From the NCBI GenBank assembly GCA_018713255.1, contig DVFL01000035.1:1-64000 (forward strand): DNA of 64,000 nt, in the 5' to 3' direction. The position numbers and the translations under genes were made by a program. Of this stretch, positions 61,018-64,000 are shown piece by piece. The stretch's first letter is position 1; every line of letters starts with the position of its first letter. This DNA is from Candidatus Cottocaccamicrobium excrementipullorum. GTDB taxonomy: Bacteria > Bacillota > Clostridia > Lachnospirales > Lachnospiraceae. The notes beneath the pieces were generated by a model. That model ran no database searches. It was not told the origin of the DNA and worked only from the letters and a program-made list of their open reading frames with translations.

Positions 61018-61058
61018 TTGACTTAGTCAAGTATAGAGAAATAAATTGACTTTGTCAA
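61018..61058 (-). promoter_or_regulatory. bilQRS promoter with twin MarR-type operators
   Basis: Minus-strand -35 TTGACA (61053-61058), 17-bp spacer, -10 TATACT (61030-61035). Two palindromes TTGAC-N3-GTCAA lie at 61046-61058 (covering the -35) and 61018-61030 (just after the -10), 28 bp centre to centre. Confidence 0.8.
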
Positions 61059-61114
61059 GTTACTGATTTCCTGTCCAGCCGCAAAGTCAATGCATCGGAA
61101 AAATTTCGGCAAAA

Positions 61115-61156
61115 AAGGGCTGTGAAAAAATTGATTTCTCATTTTTTCACAGCCCC
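61115..61156 (-). terminator. terminator of ftsH
   Basis: GGGCTGTGAAAAAAT and ATTTTTTCACAGCCC form a perfect stem followed on the minus strand by TTTTTTG; 49 bp past the ftsH stop and before the bilQRS promoter. Confidence 0.85.
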
Positions 61157-61204
61157 GAACGCCTGCCTTATTTTTAATTGTCCAGTAATCCTTTGCCTTA
61201 CTCT

Positions 61205-63130
61205 TTACTCCATACTGATTTCTGGCCGCTGAGAAATTCTGCTTTCTTCTTCAGCATTCTGGCCGGCAGCTTCTTCCGCTTTTCTTCCAGTTACTTCCCG
61301 GAAGATCTTCATGAATTCTTTTCCGGTGATGGTCTCCCGCTCGATCAGGAATTCGGCAATCTTATCCATCGCCTCCCGATTTTCAGAAAGAAGGCGCTTA
61401 GCTTCTTCATAAGCCTCCTTCAGGATAGTCATCACTTCTTTATCCACATCTGCTTCTGTCGCATCGCTGCAGTTCATCACCGTGCGGCCGCTAAGATACT
61501 GATTCTCCTGGGTTTCCAGGCCAATCAAGCCAAACTTCTCTGACATACCATACTGGGTAACCATGGCTCTGGCCACCCGGGTAGCCTGTTCAATATCATT
61601 GGCGGCGCCTGTGGTTACCGTATCGAAAACCAGCTCCTCAGCCGCCCGGCCGGCAAGATATCCCACCAGCATGGCGTGGATTTCTTTCTTCGTATTTAAA
61701 TACTTCTCCTCTTCCGGAACCTGCATCACATAGCCCAGAGCTCCCATGGTACGGGGAACGATGGTAATCTTCTGCACCGGTTCAGCATCCTTCTGCAGGG
61801 CGCTGACCAGAGCATGGCCAACCTCGTGGTAAGACACAATTCTTCGCTCTTCTTTGCTTAAAATTCTGTCCTTCTTCTCCTTGCCCACCAGCACTACTTC
61901 CACCGCTTCAAACAGGTCTTTCTGGGACACAGCCTTCCTGCCGTGTTTTACGGCAGTAATGGCAGCCTCATTCATCATGTTGGCTAAGTCTGCACCTACG
62001 GCGCCGGAAGTCGCCAGGGCGATCTCCTCAAAATCTACCGTTTCATCCAGAAGCACATCTTTAGAATGAACCTTTAAAATGTTCACTCTTCCCTTTAAAT
62101 CCGGCTTATCCACAATTACCCGACGGTCAAAACGTCCAGGACGAAGAAGCGCAGGGTCCAAAATTTCCGGACGGTTTGTCGCTCCCAGAACCATAATTCC
62201 CTTTGAGGAATCAAATCCATCCATCTCAGAAAGCAGCTGGTTCAATGTCTGCTCACGCTCGTCATTGCCTCCGCCGTATCGGGAATCACGGCTCTTTCCA
62301 ATGGCGTCAATCTCATCAATGAAGATAATACAGGGCGCCGACTCCTGGGCCTGCTTAAACAAATCCCGAACACGGGAAGCGCCTACGCCCACAAACATCT
62401 CCACAAAATCAGAACCGGAAAGAGAATAAAAAGGGACATGAGCCTCTCCGGCAACCGCCTTGGCCAGCAGGGTTTTTCCAGTACCTGGAGGGCCTACTAA
62501 CAGAGCGCCTTTCGGAAGCTTCGCGCCGATCTGAGTATATTTAGCTGGATTATGCAGGAAATCCACAATCTCTGTCAAGGATTCCTTCGCCTCATCTTCC
62601 CCGGCCACATCCTGGAAGGTAACGCCGGTTTCTTTCTGAACGTAAACCTTGGCATTGCTCTTTCCCACTCCCATGATGCCGCCTCCGCCCATGCGCTTCA
62701 TCATAAAATTCATCACTACCAGAATAAAGATGAACGGAAGCACGAAGCTCAGCACATTCCATAGCATCTGCTGAGCATCTTGATCTGCCTGCTCAAAATT
62801 CACTCCGGCTGCATAAAGCCGGTCCACCAGCGTATCATCTCCAGATACCCGGAGAGTATAATAATAAGTAACCATAGGATTTCTGGCCTTTACCCGGTCT
62901 GTAGGCTCAATCTCAATCCGAGAACCATTGAGCACAACGCTCTCTACTTCGCCTTCATCAACCATGGTCAAAAATTCACTATAGGTATATTCTATGGTGG
63001 AATTTCTTGTAAACGTATCACGCATAAAGCTGATCACCATAAATGTAATCAGCGCGGCAACCGCCCAGACCAGGAGGGTCTGACCGCCTTTCTGCATCTT
63101 GTTGTTGTCTTGCGTATTGTTATTGTCCAT
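61205..63130 (-). CDS. ftsH: ATP-dependent zinc metalloprotease FtsH
   Basis: A 641-aa membrane AAA protease for membrane-protein quality control. Two transmembrane helices flank a ~90-aa extracytoplasmic domain (~18-36 and ~128-146). The AAA module has Walker A VGPPGTGKTLLAKA (~212-225), Walker B IIFIDEIDAIG and SRH ATNRPEILDPALLRPGRFDR. The M41 protease has zinc motif SYHEVGHAL (HExxH) and the third ligand region. Start follows GGAGGAG. Monocistronic, divergent from pyrG. Confidence 0.96.
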   Translation of the reverse strand: MDNNNTQDNNKMQKGGQTLLVWAVAALITFMVISFMRDTFTRNSTIEYTYSEFLTMVDEGEVESVVLNGSRIEIEPTDRVKARNPMVTYYYTLRVSGDDTLVDRLYAAGVNFEQADQDAQQMLWNVLSFVLPFIFILVVMNFMMKRMGGGGIMGVGKSNAKVYVQKETGVTFQDVAGEDEAKESLTEIVDFLHNPAKYTQIGAKLPKGALLVGPPGTGKTLLAKAVAGEAHVPFYSLSGSDFVEMFVGVGASRVRDLFKQAQESAPCIIFIDEIDAIGKSRDSRYGGGNDEREQTLNQLLSEMDGFDSSKGIMVLGATNRPEILDPALLRPGRFDRRVIVDKPDLKGRVNILKVHSKDVLLDETVDFEEIALATSGAVGADLANMMNEAAITAVKHGRKAVSQKDLFEAVEVVLVGKEKKDRILSKEERRIVSYHEVGHALVSALQKDAEPVQKITIVPRTMGALGYVMQVPEEEKYLNTKKEIHAMLVGYLAGRAAEELVFDTVTTGAANDIEQATRVARAMVTQYGMSEKFGLIGLETQENQYLSGRTVMNCSDATEADVDKEVMTILKEAYEEAKRLLSENREAMDKIAEFLIERETITGKEFMKIFREVTGRKAEEAAGQNAEEESRISQRPEISME

Positions 63131-63244
63131 AGATATTTCGCTCCTCCATTATGAATCGCTCTCTCAACCTCCCAACAGATTTGCCGCCGTTTTGAACTGC
63201 TGCGTTCTGTTAATATTCGGAAATTATTTGCGCTATTCCCTACC

Positions 63245-63273
63245 ATTATAGTGTCAGTCTCCCCATAAATCAA
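63245..63273 (-). promoter_or_regulatory. promoter of ftsH
   Basis: Minus-strand -35 TTGATT (63268-63273), 17-bp spacer, -10 TATAAT (63245-63250). Confidence 0.65.
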
Positions 63274-63340
63274 GAAAAACCCGGAGGAAAAAATTAAAAT
63301 TTTTCTTAAATTTATATAGATTTCTTTCATCGATCGTTGT

Positions 63341-63346
63341 ATAATG
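63341..63346 (+). promoter_or_regulatory. possible -10 box of pyrG
   Basis: TATAAT 67 bp before the pyrG start; no good -35 at 17 bp. No clear attenuator was seen in the leader. Confidence 0.35.
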
Positions 63347-63412
63347 TTTTAGTTATTTTTTCATGCAGTATATTAATTCCCCATCTCAATCACAAAAGGA
63401 GGTACCCGTTCT

Positions 63413-64000
63413 ATGCCAGTAAAATACGTGTTTGTAACCGGCGGTGTGGTTTCCGGTCTGGGTAAAGGCATCACTGCCGCATCTTTAGGCCGTCTGCTGA
63501 AGGCCAGAGGCTATAAGGTAACCATGCAGAAATTTGATCCCTACATCAACATCGACCCGGGAACTATGAACCCCATTCAGCATGGAGAGGTTTTCGTCAC
63601 AGACGACGGAGTGGAAACCGATCTGGATCTGGGACACTATGAGCGGTTCATTGATGAAAGCTTAAACCGGAATTCTAATGTCACCACCGGAAAGATTTAC
63701 TGGAGCGTTCTGCAGAAGGAGCGCCGCGGAGATTACGGCGGCGGAACTGTTCAGGTAATTCCCCACATTACCAACGAGATCAAAAGCCGTTTTCACCGAA
63801 ATTACAGCACGAAAGAAACCGAAATCGCCATTATCGAAGTAGGCGGAACTGTGGGCGACATTGAAAGCCAGCCCTTCCTGGAAGCAATCCGCCAGTTCCA
63901 GCACGAAGTGGGACCGGAAAATGCTATTTTAATCCATGTAACGCTGATCCCCTACCTGAAGGCTTCCGGTGAATTAAAAACGAAGCCGACCCAGGCCAGC
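63413..64000 (+). CDS. pyrG: CTP synthase, N-terminal part (cut by window edge)
   Basis: 196 codons of CTP synthase (UTP + Gln + ATP to CTP), open to the right edge. The start follows AAAGGAGGT. Diagnostic N-terminal synthetase motifs are present: [20 protein letters not shown] (residues 4-23, P-loop), [46 protein letters not shown] and [17 protein letters not shown]. The glutaminase domain lies beyond the window. Confidence 0.95.
   Translation, partial: MPVKYVFVTGGVVSGLGKGITAASLGRLLKARGYKVTMQKFDPYINIDPGTMNPIQHGEVFVTDDGVETDLDLGHYERFIDESLNRNSNVTTGKIYWSVLQKERRGDYGGGTVQVIPHITNEIKSRFHRNYSTKETEIAIIEVGGTVGDIESQPFLEAIRQFQHEVGPENAILIHVTLIPYLKASGELKTKPTQAS

Overview
The window reads as chromosome of a gut Lachnospiraceae-type Clostridium (Firmicutes, Clostridia). 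The reasons are Gram-positive Shine-Dalgarno sites and sigma-A promoters with 17-bp spacers, a radA / mcsA-mcsB-clpC block, PPi-type phosphofructokinases, a sodium-pumping biotin decarboxylase operon, a fused long PurL, and an operon matching the bilirubin-reductase genes bilQ-bilR-bilS of gut clostridia. Species cannot be fixed from the sequence alone. Most genes lie on the minus strand.

Layout. 1-2.6 kb is accessory, mobile-element-like DNA: a partial unknown gene behind a leader-like ORF, a SLOG/DUF1273 gene and a small XRE regulator. 2.6-4.4 kb holds a DUF503 gene, coding debris, a metallophosphoesterase flanked by an imperfect 43-bp repeat, and an array of 24-nt repeats. 4.4-8.7 kb: HI0933-type flavoprotein, tandem-domain PPK2 and aspartate kinase. 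8.9-14.8 kb: unknown secreted-type protein, single-chain PurL and the first PPi-type phosphofructokinase. 15-18 kb: orphan ABC solute-binding lipoprotein with an enolase-superfamily enzyme. 18-24.7 kb: phosphatase plus truncated sigma-like protein, LysR regulator, nuclease-helicase, HPr-like protein lacking the phosphorylatable His, and the second phosphofructokinase. 24.9-31.7 kb: tRNA-Trp, radA, an unknown gene, and clpC-mcsB-mcsA led by a GntR/YtrA regulator where ctsR normally sits. 31.7-42 kb: OLD-type ATPase/nuclease, asnB, AraC regulator, HtrA protease, and two secreted proteins (cohesin-like and glucosaminidase-like). 42-47.6 kb: a five-gene biotin/Na+ decarboxylase operon with two different carboxyltransferase subunits. 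47.9-54.5 kb: DacB-type carboxypeptidase, DUF6020-like membrane protein, GT2, DUF1846 and nitroreductase. 54.6-58.8 kb: an XRE-aminotransferase fusion and an MFS/ROK pair. 58.8-61.1 kb: bilQRS. 61.2-64 kb: ftsH and the start of pyrG.

Most notable: (1) bilQRS with an HGDR-motif reductase and a promoter bracketed by two TTGAC-N3-GTCAA palindromes; (2) an XRE domain fused in frame to an aminotransferase through the latter's own ribosome-binding site; (3) a GntR regulator replacing CtsR, with an operator over its -10; (4) a Crh/HPr-like protein keeping the Ser46 region but not His15; (5) a decarboxylase operon that could act as a Na+-coupled transcarboxylase.
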